Positions 1 through 6,372 of a DNA stretch of 10,274 bases are shown here, in pieces. Source of the DNA: Paludibacter sp. (lineage in GTDB: Bacteria > Bacteroidota > Bacteroidia > Bacteroidales > Paludibacteraceae). The notes beneath the pieces were generated by a model. That model was not told the origin of the DNA. It saw only the letters and a program-made list of their open reading frames with translations, and did not search any database. The stretch is taken from assembly GCA_031284665.1 (NCBI GenBank), contig JAITXR010000279.1, forward strand, positions 1-10,274, in the 5' to 3' direction. The first letter of the stretch is position 1; every line of letters starts with the position of its first letter. Made by a program: the position numbers and the translations under genes.

Positions 1-494
1 TATTATTTTTGTTTGCGATAAGTTTGTATGCTTGTCGCAATCCTCAGCCGCAATTGCCCGCTAATAAAAATACAGAAACAGACAGTACACAAATCGAAAT
101 GACAACGGTAAATAAGAAACTGATTTATTACGAGGATAGCATTTTGGCGGTTTATGTGAGTCGATTACCCCAAATTTTCAATAAAAATAATACAGGCTTT
201 TGGTATCGCATAGTTGATTCTACTAATAATAAGTCGCCTAAAGCAAACGAGGAATGTAGTATAAACTACAGTGTTTATACGCTTGATAATGAGGAAATTT
301 ACAGTCAAAATGCCATTGTTACGATAGGGAAAAAGCAAATAATAACAGGTATCGAAGAAATGCTTAAAATAATGCGACGAGGCGAAACTGCCGAATTTAT
401 TCTGCCTTGGTATTTGGCATACGGACAGCGCGGCGACCGCCAAAATATAGAGCCTTATCAATCGTTGAAAATAAAACTAATGATTAATGATTAA
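1..494 (+). CDS. GldI-like FKBP-type peptidyl-prolyl isomerase lipoprotein (5' end outside window)
   Basis: The reading frame is open from the first full codon at base 3, so the true start lies upstream. The first visible codons form the end of a lipoprotein signal peptide: a hydrophobic run (LFAISLYAC) with an L-Y-A-C lipobox. The lipid-carrying Cys is at bases 33-35, so the mature protein should be membrane-anchored. A short polar linker follows, then GFWYRI (195-212), typical of the GldI branch. The C-terminal FKBP fold includes the blocks INYSVY, TIGKKQIITGIEEML, RRGETAEFILPWYLAYG and a terminal SLKIKLMI strand. FKBPs catalyse cis-trans prolyl isomerisation during folding of secreted proteins. 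By my alignment the usual F-D pair and the Trp of the active-site pocket are not conserved (IYS, and GIEEM instead of GWEEG), so activity may be weak. GldI is known from gliding bacteria, but homologues also occur in non-gliding Bacteroidota, so motility should not be assumed. buk follows after 39 bp. Confidence 0.85.
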   Translation, partial: LFLFAISLYACRNPQPQLPANKNTETDSTQIEMTTVNKKLIYYEDSILAVYVSRLPQIFNKNNTGFWYRIVDSTNNKSPKANEECSINYSVYTLDNEEIYSQNAIVTIGKKQIITGIEEMLKIMRRGETAEFILPWYLAYGQRGDRQNIEPYQSLKIKLMIND

Positions 495-524
495 CTTTAC
501 AGACTACTCAAACTTTCTAATATT

Positions 525-529
525 AAGGA
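525..529 (+). promoter_or_regulatory. Shine-Dalgarno-like AAGGA before buk
   Basis: AAGGA lies four bases before the ATG at 534. It is the clearest SD-like site I found in the window, where most genes have A/T-rich leaders without one. It supports the chosen buk start. The spacing is slightly short. Confidence 0.5.
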
Positions 530-533
530 CTTT

Positions 534-1592
534 ATGAATAAAATTCTTGTAATTAACCCCGGCTCAACTTCGACAAAAATAGCGGTATATAATAATACTC
601 AGCTTGAGTTTCAGCAGAGCATTCGACATTCGCTTGACGAATTGCAGCAGTTCGACAGTGTTATTGCGCAATTTGATTTTCGTAAAGACTTAGTAATAAA
701 TGTATTACAGCGCGAAAATATTGATTTAAACACTTTTTCGATAATAATTGGGCGTGGTGGAATGTTGCGTCCGGTGCAGTCGGGCGTTTATCAGGTCAAT
801 CAATCTATGCTTGATGATTTGAAAATTGGGCAGCAGCACGCAAGTAATTTGGGAGCATTTATAGCATGGTCGCTTGCCGAGCAAATTGCCGGTTGCCGAG
901 CCTATATTGCTGACCCTGTGGTGGTTGACGAGTTAGACGACATTGCTCGCATAAGTGGTTTGCCGCAAATCCCGCGCCGTTCGACTTTTCATGCACTCAA
1001 CCATAAGGCTGTGGCGCGAAAATATGCCGAAAAAATCGGGAAAAATTACGAAAATCTTAATTTGATAATTGCGCATTTGGGCGGAGGAATATCAATTGGA
1101 GCGCATCGCTACGGGAAGGTTGTAGATGTAAATCAAGGGCTTGACGGCTATGGCGCATTTTCGCCCGAAAGGAGCGGAACGCTTGATGCCGGCGATTTGA
1201 CAAAGCTTTGTTTTTCAGGTAATTACAACCAAAAAGAAATACTTCAACTGCTTGCCGGACGGGGTGGATTAATTGCGCATTTAGGTACAAATTCGGTGAG
1301 CGATATCGAAGAGCGCGCCACGCTGGGCGATGGCAAGTCGCGTATTTTATTGGAAGCGATGGCTTATAATGTGGCAAAAGAAATATCAGCCTTGCACGCT
1401 GTATTGTGTGGAAAAACCGATGCGGCAATTCTGACCGGAGGCGTTGCGTATTGCAGCATTGTAACCGACAAAATAAAACAAATGATAGGCAATTTTATAA
1501 ATGTAGAAGTGATGCCCGGCGAAAACGAAATGGAGGCACTTGCTTTTGCTGCATTGAGGGTGCTAAACGGCGAAGAGGCGAAACAATATTGA
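534..1592 (+). CDS. buk: Butyrate kinase
   Basis: This 352-residue protein has the length and motifs of the acetokinase-family butyrate kinase (EC 2.7.2.7), a cytoplasmic enzyme interconverting butyryl phosphate + ADP and butyrate + ATP. The N-terminal phosphate-binding block NPGSTSTKIAVY is at residues 8-19. IGRGG is at 72-76, PRRSTFHALNHKAVAR at 147-162, HLGGGISIG at 181-189, GAFSPERSGTLDAGDL at 207-222, ILTGGVAY at 299-306 and MPGENEMEALA at 327-337. The ATG start is supported by an AAGGA at 525-529 and by the usual MNKILVINPGS beginning. The partner phosphotransbutyrylase gene (ptb), often next to buk, is not downstream; the upstream neighbour is an isomerase lipoprotein. The enzyme may also act on branched-chain acyl phosphates such as isobutyryl or isovaleryl phosphate, as some family members do. 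Co-transcription with the upstream gene is likely, as no promoter is recognisable in the 39-bp gap. Confidence 0.95.
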   Translation: MNKILVINPGSTSTKIAVYNNTQLEFQQSIRHSLDELQQFDSVIAQFDFRKDLVINVLQRENIDLNTFSIIIGRGGMLRPVQSGVYQVNQSMLDDLKIGQQHASNLGAFIAWSLAEQIAGCRAYIADPVVVDELDDIARISGLPQIPRRSTFHALNHKAVARKYAEKIGKNYENLNLIIAHLGGGISIGAHRYGKVVDVNQGLDGYGAFSPERSGTLDAGDLTKLCFSGNYNQKEILQLLAGRGGLIAHLGTNSVSDIEERATLGDGKSRILLEAMAYNVAKEISALHAVLCGKTDAAILTGGVAYCSIVTDKIKQMIGNFINVEVMPGENEMEALAFAALRVLNGEEAKQY

Positions 1593-1596
1593 TAAT

Positions 1597-1619
1597 TTGG
1601 CAATATGCTAATTTGCCAA
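1597..1619 (+). other. Weak hairpin just after buk
   Basis: TTGGCAA (1597-1603) and TTGCCAA (1613-1619) form a 7-bp stem with a 9-base loop, starting four bases after the buk stop codon. No T-tract follows, so it is not a classical intrinsic terminator. It may stabilise the 3' end of the message or be chance. Confidence 0.3.
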
Positions 1620-1653
1620 TAAACAATTAAAAAATAATTCTAAATTACCTAAT

Positions 1654-1688
1654 TAACTCTAACAGGGTTTAAAACCCTGTTAGAGTTA
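1654..1688. repeat. 17-bp-arm palindrome, REP-like
   Basis: TAACTCTAACAGGGTTT (1654-1670) is exactly complementary to AAACCCTGTTAGAGTTA (1672-1688), with one A at the centre; the transcript hairpin would open at the TTTAAAA apex. There is no T-run on either side, which argues against a simple terminator. The form (a long perfect stem with a GGGTTTAAAACCC core, in an intergenic region) resembles the dispersed palindromes seen in many Bacteroidota genomes. That it is a multi-copy element is inference; only one copy is in this window. Confidence 0.7.
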
Positions 1689-1692
1689 GAAC

Positions 1693-1771
1693 AAAATACG
1701 GCTCAAAAAAATCAAAAATACGGCTCAAAAATACACGAAAAATGATATGAATTTATTAATTTTGTGAGCCG
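1693..1771. promoter_or_regulatory. Repeated CGGCTCA motif, possible operator of the Fic gene
   Basis: An identical 17-mer, AAAATACGGCTCAAAAA, occurs at 1693-1709 and again at 1715-1731, a 22-bp period or about two helical turns. The core recurs inverted as TGAGCCG at 1765-1771, just behind a -7-like element and 15 bp before the Fic start. Two direct copies plus one inverted copy around a promoter is a common operator layout. The downstream Fic protein carries a winged-helix domain, so autoregulation is conceivable. This is inference from arrangement alone. Confidence 0.4.
1757..1764 (+). promoter_or_regulatory. Putative -7 promoter element for the Fic/acyltransferase genes
   Basis: TAATTTTG matches the Bacteroidota -7 consensus TAnnTTTG and lies 22 bases upstream of the TTG start at 1786. 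No TTTG is present at the expected -33 position (1734-1737 reads CACG), so the promoter is incomplete and may need an activator or be chance in AT-rich DNA. Confidence 0.4.
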
Positions 1772-1785
1772 AAAAAAAAATTACA

Positions 1786-2823
1786 TTGGAAAAAAGAGAA
1801 CAAAAAATATTTTATTTTATCGCAAAACAAGGCGCAGTATCTGTAAGTGAAATTTTTCAATTTTCATTTATGGATGAGGGAAGTTTGCCCACACTTAAAC
1901 GTGTTTTGTCCAAACTGCTGAGCGATAATATTATAGAAATTACAGGAAAAGGGAAATCTACAAAATATAAAATTTCTGCAACTTATGAATTTTTTCAGCC
2001 CATTAATCTTGACACTTATTTTGAAAAAGATATTGACCAACGAAACGGTAGGGAAAATTACAATTTGCAACTTTTGGATATTTTTGAAAACACAAATTTA
2101 TTCACTTCCAATGAATTACAAAAATTAGACGAATGGCAAAATATCTTTTCTGAGAACATCAAAAATTTTACGTCGCTTGAACTGAAAAAAGAATTTGACC
2201 GTTTGGCTGTGGATTTGAGTTGGAAATCGTCTCAAATTGAGGGGAATACATACACTTTGCTCGAAACCGAACGACTGCTGAATGAGAAAAAAACGGCTTC
2301 GGGGCGCACAAAAGATGAGGCTATAATGCTGCTCAATCACAAAACTGCGCTCGATTTTATTATTGAAAATCCCGATTATCTTGTGCCGTTGACGATTTCA
2401 AAAATTGAAGATATTCACCGCCTTTTGGTGCAGGATTTGGATGTGGACAAAAATATCCGCCACCGCCGAGTACGAATTACAGGCACAAATTACACGCCAC
2501 TCGACAACGAATTTCAGATTAGAGAGGAAATGCAGAGACTTTGCAATTTGGTAAATTTACGCGAAAATGTGTTTGAAAAATCATTGCTTGCATTGCTGTT
2601 ATTGTCTTATATTCAGCCATTTACTGACGGCAATAAACGTACAGCCCGCATTGTGAGTAATGCAATTTTGCTCAGCAAACATTATTGCCCAATTTCGTTT
2701 CGCTCGGTTGATTCGTTGGATTACAAAAAGGCGATGTTGCTGTTTTACGAACAAAATAATCTTTCGGCATTCAAACAAATTTTTATCGACCAAGTTCAAT
2801 TTGCCGTAAATACCTATTTTTAA
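1786..2823 (+). CDS. Winged-helix/Fic-domain protein with Gln at the catalytic His position
   Basis: This 345-residue protein has an N-terminal winged-helix-like domain (about residues 1-70, with a TGKGKSTKYKI wing), a charged helical linker, and a Fic domain (about 110-330). Fic enzymes usually transfer AMP or a related group onto protein hydroxyls. The inhibitory motif [S/T]xxxE[G/N] is present as SSQIEG at residues 148-153, as in Fic proteins with an N-terminal inhibitory helix. The Fic loop reads IQPFTDGNKRTAR at 276-288. The normally essential His of HPFx[D/E]GNxRxxR is Gln277 (CAG at 2614-2616), and the GNG glycine is Lys, as in Doc-like loops. The phosphate-contacting Asn283, Arg285 and Arg288 remain. 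It may therefore be inactive, altered in chemistry, or purely regulatory. The start is a TTG at 1786; the frame is closed by TGA at 1765 and contains no upstream ATG. ATT at 1780 is an alternative, and ATG at 1870 would cut into the winged helix. The acyltransferase gene follows after 9 bp. Confidence 0.85.
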   Translation: MEKREQKIFYFIAKQGAVSVSEIFQFSFMDEGSLPTLKRVLSKLLSDNIIEITGKGKSTKYKISATYEFFQPINLDTYFEKDIDQRNGRENYNLQLLDIFENTNLFTSNELQKLDEWQNIFSENIKNFTSLELKKEFDRLAVDLSWKSSQIEGNTYTLLETERLLNEKKTASGRTKDEAIMLLNHKTALDFIIENPDYLVPLTISKIEDIHRLLVQDLDVDKNIRHRRVRITGTNYTPLDNEFQIREEMQRLCNLVNLRENVFEKSLLALLLLSYIQPFTDGNKRTARIVSNAILLSKHYCPISFRSVDSLDYKKAMLLFYEQNNLSAFKQIFIDQVQFAVNTYF

Positions 2824-2832
2824 CACCTTATA

Positions 2833-3858
2833 GTGAAAAAAATCTACGAAATATCGTTTCTACGCTCGTTTGCCATAATTACGATGGTGCTTTATCACGC
2901 ATTTACGCCATATTTAGGATGGCAGTATGCGCAAAGTGATTTACAACCAAGATATAACTCCATATTTCTCAACTACTTATGGTTTATTTTGCCATTGTTT
3001 ACCTTTGTGTCGGGCTGCTTGTTTTCGTACTTATTTAACGAAAAAGGAAAATACACAAACGTAGCAGGATTTATCCAAAAAAAGTTTTTTCGTTTGATAT
3101 TGCCGTATTTCGTTTTTTCGCTGTTAATGGGGCTGACACTCAGCAATTTAACGTGGTTTGCTTTATTCAATGGCTACGAACATTTATGGTTTATGGTAAT
3201 GCTTTTTTGGTGTTTTGTGGCGGCTCGCTGCTTAATCCAAATAAAGTTTGTACAGAAAAACCTTATACTGCAACTTGCAATTTTGGGCATATCATTCTTT
3301 GTAAGCCTTAAATTTTATCCGCAAAACTATTTGTATTTAGACTATTTTGTGCGATATTTCTGCTGGTTTTGGGCAGGTTACGTTTTTATGCTTCACAAAA
3401 GTAAACTGACAGGTTTTTTTAGCACTCGGAATATGGTAATTCTTTTTGCAGGCTATATTTTAGCGTGTATTCTTGTAGATTTATTTGTTCCGCAATCCGA
3501 TTCAATATACGGCTATAAAAACGGGTTTCGATACGATATATTAAAATATATTTCGTATTCCTGTTTTATATTATTTGCGTATATATCTATACATAAAGTA
3601 GTTACACGCAAAAATTTTGTCTGTCCCGTATGGATAGAGCAAGTCAATGCCTGCAGTTATGGCATCTATATTTTTCATCATTGGATAATACGCTATGCCT
3701 TTTCTGCAAATTTTCCTTATCAACAAACAGTTTTTCGCTTTGCCGAATTGCATCCGATAATTTTTCCGATAACAGCGTTTTTGGTAATGTTTATTTTGTC
3801 GTTTGCAATAACAAAATTACTTTTGTACACTAAAACAGGGCGATTTTTAATTGGGTAA
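2833..3858 (+). CDS. Membrane acyltransferase, acyltransferase-3 (OafA/WecH-like) family
   Basis: This 341-residue, very hydrophobic protein has roughly ten predicted membrane helices. Hallmarks of acyltransferase family 3 are present: Arg11 in SFLRSFAI, Tyr21-His22 in the first helix (VLYHAF), FTFVSGCLFSYLF (residues 56-68), an HLWFMVMLFW block (117-126) and YGIYIFHHW (276-284) near the C-terminus. Such enzymes move acyl groups, usually acetyl from cytoplasmic acetyl-CoA, to sugars of surface polysaccharide, lipid-linked precursors or peptidoglycan. The substrate cannot be read from the sequence, and no glycan biosynthesis genes are nearby. The start is GTG at 2833, giving the usual short cytoplasmic N-terminus before helix 1. 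It lies 9 bp after the Fic stop codon, so translation from a shared mRNA is likely. No terminator is visible in the 153 bp that follow. Confidence 0.85.
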   Translation: MKKIYEISFLRSFAIITMVLYHAFTPYLGWQYAQSDLQPRYNSIFLNYLWFILPLFTFVSGCLFSYLFNEKGKYTNVAGFIQKKFFRLILPYFVFSLLMGLTLSNLTWFALFNGYEHLWFMVMLFWCFVAARCLIQIKFVQKNLILQLAILGISFFVSLKFYPQNYLYLDYFVRYFCWFWAGYVFMLHKSKLTGFFSTRNMVILFAGYILACILVDLFVPQSDSIYGYKNGFRYDILKYISYSCFILFAYISIHKVVTRKNFVCPVWIEQVNACSYGIYIFHHWIIRYAFSANFPYQQTVFRFAELHPIIFPITAFLVMFILSFAITKLLLYTKTGRFLIG

Positions 3859-3977
3859 AACAAAAATTATTGTCTAAATCAAAATGTTAGAATTTGAAAA
3901 TTAATAAGATAAAGATTTTACATTAATCATTCAATAAACTTTTTCAATTTATAAACTGTCAATTTTAAAAACTTTAT

Positions 3978-3985
3978 TAACTTTG
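3978..3985 (+). promoter_or_regulatory. Putative -7 promoter element for asnB
   Basis: TAACTTTG fits TAnnTTTG and lies 26 bases upstream of the asnB ATG. At the N19 spacing, the -33 position (3955-3958) reads ACTG, half of TTTG. It is plausible as the asnB promoter within a 153-bp, strongly AT-rich gap that otherwise shows no hairpin or repeat. Confidence 0.5.
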
Positions 3986-4011
3986 CATTTCTAAACTTTC
4001 AACCTTGTAAT

Positions 4012-5676
4012 ATGTGCGGTATAGTAGCAGCCTTTAATATAAAAACATCGGTCGAAGATTTGCGCAAGCAAGTTTTGCAAATGTCGAAATATGTTCGCCA
4101 TCGCGGACCCGATTGGTCGGGGATATACTCGAATCAATATGCCATAATGGCACACGAACGTCTGTCGATAGTTGACCCAAAATCGGGTAAACAGCCGTTA
4201 TTGAGCAGCGATGGTAAACTTGTTTTGGCAGTTAACGGCGAAATTTACAATCATCGCGAAATTCGCAAACGCTTTGAAGGAAAGTACGAATTTCTTACTC
4301 AATCTGATTGCGAGGTAATTCTTGCGCTATATCGTCAAAAAGGCAAAGATTTTATCGAAGATTTGAACGGAATTTTTGCATTTGCGCTTTACGATGTCGA
4401 AAAAAATATTTTTATGATTGGGCGCGACCATGTCGGAATAATCCCACTGTATCAGGGCTGGGATGCGGCTGGAAATTATTTTGTGGCATCCGAACTTAAA
4501 GCACTCGAAGGATATTGCAATAAAATAGAAGAATTTTTGCCCGGAGAATATTTTTACAGTCCAGATGGCAAATCAACAAAATGGTACAAACGCGATTGGG
4601 AAAATTTTGAAAACGTAAAGGATAATAAATCGGATATTGACACGCTGCGTCAAGCACTCGAAGATGCCGTTGAACGGCAATTAATGGCTGATGTTCCTTA
4701 TGGAGTACTGCTTTCGGGTGGATTAGATTCGTCGATTATTTCGGCTGTGGCAAAAAAATTCGCAGCCAAACGTATCGAAACCGACAATAAAGAGGATGCT
4801 TGGTGGCCCTCGCTACACTCGTTTGCAATAGGACTTGACGGCTCGCCCGATTTGGCGGCTGCTCGAAAGGTTGCTGAACATATCGGCACTATTCACCACG
4901 AAATTAATTTTACAATTCAGGAAGGACTTGATGCCATCCGCGATGTAATTTATCATATCGAAACTTACGATGTTACAACCATAAGAGCCTCAACACCAAT
5001 GTATTTACTTGCTCGTTTCATTAAATCGATGGGCGTAAAAATGGTGCTTTCGGGCGAAGGTGCGGACGAAATTTTTGGCGGTTATCTGTATTTTCACAAA
5101 GCACCAAACGCCGAAGAATTTCACAAAGAAACAGTTCGTAAATTAGACAAACTGCATTTGTACGACTGCCTGAGAGCCAATAAATCGCTTGCTGCGTGGG
5201 GCGTCGAAGGTCGTGTGCCATTTCTCGACAAAGAATTTCTCGATGTAGCAATGCGACTAAATCCACAAGATAAAATGGCTGGGACGCGTATCGAAAAATG
5301 GATTTTGCGCAAGGCTTTTGAACAATATTTGCCTCCCAGCGTGGCGTGGCGACAAAAAGAACAGTTTTCGGATGGAGTTGGCTATAATTGGATTGACACT
5401 TTGCGCGACATAGCCAACAATAAAGTTAGCGACGAGCAAATGACTCACGCCGCCGAAACTTTCCCTATAAATCCGCCAATGAGTAAGGAAGAATATCATT
5501 ATCGTAGTATTTTTGCCGAATTATTTCCTTCCGATTCGGCAGCACAGACCGTTCCTTCCGTGCCTTCGGTAGCGTGCAGTACGCCAATAGCACTCGAATG
5601 GGACGAGACATTCAAAAAAATGCTTGACCCATCGGGGCGGGCGGTAAAAAGCGTGCACGAACAAGGGTATGAATAG
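4012..5676 (+). CDS. asnB: Asparagine synthetase B, glutamine-hydrolysing
   Basis: This 554-residue cytoplasmic enzyme (EC 6.3.5.4) makes asparagine from aspartate, glutamine and ATP; E. coli AsnB has the same length. The N-terminal class II glutaminase domain starts MCGIVAAF, so Cys2 becomes the nucleophile after Met removal. Glutamine-site residues are visible: RHRGPD (29-34), Arg50 in HERLSIVD, NGEIYNH (75-81, Asn75 and Glu77), and Asp99 in SDCE. The synthetase domain has the pyrophosphate-binding SGGLDSS (235-241) and the SGEGADEIFGGY block (347-358). The C-terminal EGRVPFLD and PSVACSTPIALEW stretches are typical of bacterial and plant-like AsnB. The Cys and ammonia-handling parts look intact, so it should use glutamine rather than only ammonia. 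It is preceded by a -7-like element and followed 57 bp later by a tRNA gene that has no recognisable promoter of its own, so read-through into the tRNA is possible. Confidence 0.96.
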   Translation: MCGIVAAFNIKTSVEDLRKQVLQMSKYVRHRGPDWSGIYSNQYAIMAHERLSIVDPKSGKQPLLSSDGKLVLAVNGEIYNHREIRKRFEGKYEFLTQSDCEVILALYRQKGKDFIEDLNGIFAFALYDVEKNIFMIGRDHVGIIPLYQGWDAAGNYFVASELKALEGYCNKIEEFLPGEYFYSPDGKSTKWYKRDWENFENVKDNKSDIDTLRQALEDAVERQLMADVPYGVLLSGGLDSSIISAVAKKFAAKRIETDNKEDAWWPSLHSFAIGLDGSPDLAAARKVAEHIGTIHHEINFTIQEGLDAIRDVIYHIETYDVTTIRASTPMYLLARFIKSMGVKMVLSGEGADEIFGGYLYFHKAPNAEEFHKETVRKLDKLHLYDCLRANKSLAAWGVEGRVPFLDKEFLDVAMRLNPQDKMAGTRIEKWILRKAFEQYLPPSVAWRQKEQFSDGVGYNWIDTLRDIANNKVSDEQMTHAAETFPINPPMSKEEYHYRSIFAELFPSDSAAQTVPSVPSVACSTPIALEWDETFKKMLDPSGRAVKSVHEQGYE

Positions 5677-5733
5677 AATTGATAATTGAGAGTGGATAGT
5701 AAAACTTTACAGATAACAAGTTGTTATATATTT

Positions 5734-5807
5734 GGGGCATTAGCTCAGTTGGCTAGAGCGCTTGGTTCGCAATCAAGAAGTCGAGGGTTCGAATCCCTTA
5801 TGCTCCA
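5734..5807 (+). tRNA. tRNA-Ala (anticodon CGC)
   Basis: This 74-nt gene folds into a full cloverleaf. The acceptor arm GGGGCAT/ATGCTCC contains the G3:U70 wobble pair that marks alanine tRNAs. The D arm is GCTC/GAGC and the anticodon arm is CTTGG/TCAAG with loop TTCGCAA, putting CGC at 5768-5770. The variable loop is AAGTC and the T arm GAGGG-TTCGAAT-CCCTT. The discriminator is A, and CCA is not encoded. It should read GCG codons. An intrinsic terminator follows 17 bases later. Confidence 0.95.
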
Positions 5808-5824
5808 CTCGTTTTTCTTAAATT

Positions 5825-5856
5825 GCTTATTATCAGTTAGATAATAAGCGTTTTTT
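5825..5856 (+). terminator. Intrinsic terminator after tRNA-Ala
   Basis: GCTTATTATC (5825-5834) pairs perfectly with GATAATAAGC (5840-5849) across a five-base loop (AGTTA). G and six T follow (5850-5856), and more T-rich sequence comes after. The T-tract is only on the rightward side, so it terminates the tRNA and possibly asnB read-through transcription. Confidence 0.9.
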
Positions 5857-6013
5857 GGTTTTAGGGGGTAATGGAATAAAAGGTTTATAGATTAAATTAC
5901 TGATTATAAACGTTTTATATTTATGGACAATACAGAAATACTTGTTCTTGTCCAATTAAAAAACTTGAAATAAACACCTTTACTCCACACTTGCGACTAA
6001 TGGGAAAGAGGAT
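5857..6013. other. Convergent intergenic gap, nothing recognised
   Basis: This AT-rich stretch separates the rightward and leftward halves of the window. It holds a short GGACAA...TTGTCC inverted repeat (stem 6 bp, long loop) and a rightward open frame of about 36 codons ending at 6035 with no usable start. I see no convincing gene or terminator here. Confidence 0.5.
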
Positions 6014-6220
6014 TTATTCTTTTCTTGAGACATAAACAATACATATTGTTGCCACTATTGAAATAATGGTAATAGTTGGAATATGATTCACTGCTACTTT
6101 AAATGAAATTGGGTCGCTAATACCGGATTCTATGCCACCTGTAAGCATCACCAATAAATAAGCAAATATAAAAATTACTAAAAATACTATTATACTTTTT
6201 TTTATTACTTTTTTGAACAT
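6014..6220 (-). CDS. Small hypothetical two-helix membrane protein
   Basis: This 68-residue ORF starts with ATG and a basic N-terminus (MFKKVIKK), then a hydrophobic segment (about residues 10-28), a short loop with GGIESGISDP, a second hydrophobic segment (about 47-64) and a basic tail (SRKE). The pattern fits a small inner-membrane protein with both ends on the cytoplasmic side by the positive-inside rule. I do not recognise the family. A purine-rich GAAAGTAGAAAA lies just before the start. It lies downstream of the gnd terminator on the same strand, so it would need its own promoter; I found no TAnnTTTG element. The case for a real gene is the organised membrane topology; there is no homology I can name. 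Confidence 0.5.
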   Translation of the reverse strand: MFKKVIKKSIIVFLVIFIFAYLLVMLTGGIESGISDPISFKVAVNHIPTITIISIVATICIVYVSRKE

Positions 6221-6309
6221 AATTTTCTACTTTCTATTTTGATATGTAATTAGAATTATTATCAATCTGTATAGTTTGACTTTCCACAAAATATTACGGC
6301 ATAAATTAC

Positions 6310-6348
6310 AAAAAAAAATTGCAGCAAACTGTCCGTTTGCTGCAATTT
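6310..6348 (-). terminator. Intrinsic terminator of gnd
   Basis: A perfect 14-bp stem, AAATTGCAGCAAAC (6316-6329) with GTTTGCTGCAATTT (6335-6348), encloses a five-base loop. Nine A on the plus strand (6310-6318) give a strong U-tract in the leftward transcript. It begins 24 bases after the gnd stop codon, so gnd is probably the last gene of its transcript. Confidence 0.93.
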
Positions 6349-6372
6349 GTATTAAATTTAGCGGACTTTGCC

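Noticed and set aside
1057..1428. 123-codon leftward open frame opposite buk
   Set aside because: Antisense shadow of the conserved HLGGGISIG to ILTGG region of butyrate kinase; no features of its own.
1786..2823. Fic/Doc toxin-antitoxin pair
   Set aside because: The Fic loop uses a Doc-like GNK but the protein carries its own inhibitory motif and winged helix, and no small antitoxin gene flanks it.
5715..5729. ATAACAAGTTGTTAT palindrome after asnB as a terminator
   Set aside because: Seven A/T-rich pairs around a single-base centre with no T-tract; too weak to call.
5727..5734. TATATTTG, a match to the TAnnTTTG -7 element just before the tRNA
   Set aside because: It overlaps the first base of the tRNA, so a start 5-8 bases downstream would fall inside the mature tRNA.
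5923..6035. Rightward frames here: a 16-codon ATG ORF (5923-5973) and, in another frame, about 36 open codons ending at 6035
   Set aside because: Very short, no recognisable domain, no usable start for the longer frame, and the end overlaps the leftward small ORF; I found no similarity I could name.
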